The position numbers and the translations under genes were made by a program. The notes beneath the pieces are model-generated. The model made no database searches. It worked only from the letters and a program-made list of their open reading frames with translations, and had not been told where the DNA came from. This document shows, one piece after another, positions 7,312 through 8,223 of a DNA stretch of 8,223 bases. Source of the stretch: Bacillota bacterium. GTDB taxonomy: Bacteria > Bacillota > Clostridia > Christensenellales > QAND01. Each line of letters starts with the position of its first letter. Positions within the stretch are counted from its first letter, which is position 1. The stretch is taken from positions 1 to 8,223 of the forward strand of contig DXZF01000206.1 in assembly GCA_019415425.1 (NCBI GenBank), written 5' to 3'.

Positions 7312-7976
7312 CGCGCAACGATTTGAAGGAACTGGACAGGCGGCGGCGCGAGGTGGCGCAGCTTGCGGAGCAGCACGCGGCGCTGTGCGAAACCCTGCAG
7401 CGGGCGCAGCAGGCGCTGGCCCAGGGCGCGGGGGACGAGACGGCGCAGCAGGCGGTAGCGGACAAGCAGCGGGCGCAACAGGCGTTGCAAAAGCGCTTGC
7501 ACGCGCGCCAGCGGGGGTTGCAGGCGCGTTTGCACAAGCTGCAGCAGGCGCTGTGCGCGCTGCCGCCGGCCGAGCGCGAGGTGCTGTGGCTGCGCTATGC
7601 AAACGGCCTCAAGTGGGACGAGATCGAACAGCGCGTGGGGTATACGCGGTCGTACTGTTACAAGCTGCACGCCCGCGGCGTGCGCGGCCTGTACACCGCC
7701 CAGGAGCGCGAGGTGCACGAGAACCGGCGCGCGCGCCTGCAACAGGCCGACCGGCAACAGCAGGTGTTTGCGCGCGCAGTGGAGGCGCTGCACGCCATCG
7801 CCTTTGACGCGCCGCAGGGCGATGAAAAGCCCCCCACCCCGGCCGAGCGCATGAAGGCCATCGAGATGCTGGCCCGGCTGTGCCATCTGTTCGACGCGCC
7901 CGACGGCGCCGATGCGTACGAGGCCGATCTCTCTGCCTTTAGCACCGACGAGCTGCGGCACATCGCGGGGCTGTGA
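7308..7976 (+). CDS. Sigma-region-4-like phage regulator with extra C-terminal domain
   Basis: This is a 222-residue protein. Residues 5-82 are a long, Q/A/R-rich coiled coil. Residues 83-128 (LPPAEREVLWLRYANGLKWD, then EIEQRVGYTRSYCYKLHARG) form a sigma-70 region 4 helix-turn-helix, as in phage DUF1492/ArpU/RinA-type late-gene regulators. After a second charged helix, residues 175-222 form a separate segment (PPTPAERMKAIEMLARLCHL) ending in ELRHIAGL. This segment resembles the R-x-KAIE-x-LAK pattern of some phage small terminases, so the protein may combine two roles or share ancestry with packaging regulators. That part is an inference. The start overlaps the preceding stop, which fixes it. 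Likely role: switching on downstream genes, which are not in this window. Confidence 0.75.
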   Translation: MTRNDLKELDRRRREVAQLAEQHAALCETLQRAQQALAQGAGDETAQQAVADKQRAQQALQKRLHARQRGLQARLHKLQQALCALPPAEREVLWLRYANGLKWDEIEQRVGYTRSYCYKLHARGVRGLYTAQEREVHENRRARLQQADRQQQVFARAVEALHAIAFDAPQGDEKPPTPAERMKAIEMLARLCHLFDAPDGADAYEADLSAFSTDELRHIAGL

Positions 7977-7982
7977 AGCGCT

Positions 7983-8127
7983 GGGGCGTGTCTTGTGGGG
8001 CGCTGCCCCTACGGCCCTTTTTTTACAGGGGTTCCGCCCCTGTAACCCCGCCAAGGGCGCTGCCCTTGGAACCCGCTCAGGGATTTCATCCCTGAGAACC
8101 CTTTATCGCAAATGCATGCGCATTTGC
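7983..8127 (+). repeat. Composite hairpin array E (forward)
   Basis: In order the hairpins are GGGGC-gct-GCCCC (7997-8009), TTACAGGGG-ttccg-CCCCTGTAA (8023-8045), CCAAGGGC-gct-GCCCTTGG (8051-8069), CTCAGGGAT-ttc-ATCCCTGAG (8076-8096) and the palindrome GCAAATGC-atgc-GCATTTGC (8108-8127). It has the same order as arrays A and D, with new but complementary arms. Confidence 0.87.
7984..8024 (+). terminator. Possible weak terminator after the sigma-like gene
   Basis: GGGC (7984-7987) with GCCC (8014-8017) encloses the array hairpin GGGGC-gct-GCCCC (7997-8009), and seven T follow at 8018-8024. The outer stem has only 4 bp with large internal loops, so termination is uncertain. The same T-run layout also occurs inside other arrays. 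Confidence 0.35.
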
Positions 8128-8223
8128 TCTGGGGGATTGCGTCCTATTTCGCGACAGTGCAGTGCACACTTTTGCGCATTCGCAGCTTTTGGGGGCTTCT
8201 TTGCAGAGCCGCCAAAACCAGAG
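8128..8223 (+). repeat. Array tail and start of another dispersed repeat, cut by window end
   Basis: The G-rich tail with a GCATTCGCAG word (8168-8183) matches the tails after 3882 and 4320. From 8203, GCAGAGCCGCCAAAACCAGA matches the word near 4848-4866, the inverse form of the 84-bp unit. The mosaic therefore continues beyond the window. Confidence 0.7.

Noticed and set aside
6590..8054. Minus-strand open frames of 235-462 codons
   Set aside because: They cross both repeats and the antisense of two convincing plus-strand genes that have ribosome sites, ATGA coupling and family motifs.

Overview
The window looks like a chromosomal segment of a GC-rich anaerobic Firmicute (class Clostridia). 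This rests on the gene order (probable era end, yqzL-like ORF, recO, ppdK), strong GGAGG-type ribosome binding sites, a clostridial-type pyruvate phosphate dikinase and a phage-type gene set common in Clostridia. I cannot name the species.

Region 1 (1-3733) is housekeeping. It holds a possible last few codons of era, an extended -10 promoter, a small YqzL-like ORF overlapping recO, recO (RecFOR recombination mediator), and ppdK (PPi-linked pyruvate/PEP interconversion), closed by a strong intrinsic terminator. Region 2 (3734-4963) has no gene I can support. It is a mosaic of hairpin-forming and tandem repeats between two convergent terminators.

Region 3 (about 4964-7976) is a small phage-derived module. 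A leftward Cro/cI-type repressor faces a rightward promoter across an AT-rich control region with two matching inverted repeats 22 bp apart. The rightward genes are an 8-cysteine zinc-ribbon protein, a phage replication-initiator-like winged-helix protein, a six-cysteine CxxC/PVPGW protein, and a coiled-coil plus sigma-region-4-like regulator. Two pairs overlap as ATGA. The two pairs are separated by about 680 bp of the same repeat mosaic. No integrase, terminase large subunit or structural gene is present, so this reads as a remnant or domesticated control cassette. The window ends (7977-8223) in another repeat array.

The most unusual thing is the repeat system. Several arrays carry the same ordered series of hairpins in either orientation. 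The arms of equivalent hairpins change between copies while staying fully complementary, and short loops stay constant. That pattern suggests selection for, or copying by way of, a folded structure. One CCCGGG hairpin also has its 14-nt spacer inverted relative to its flank in one copy.
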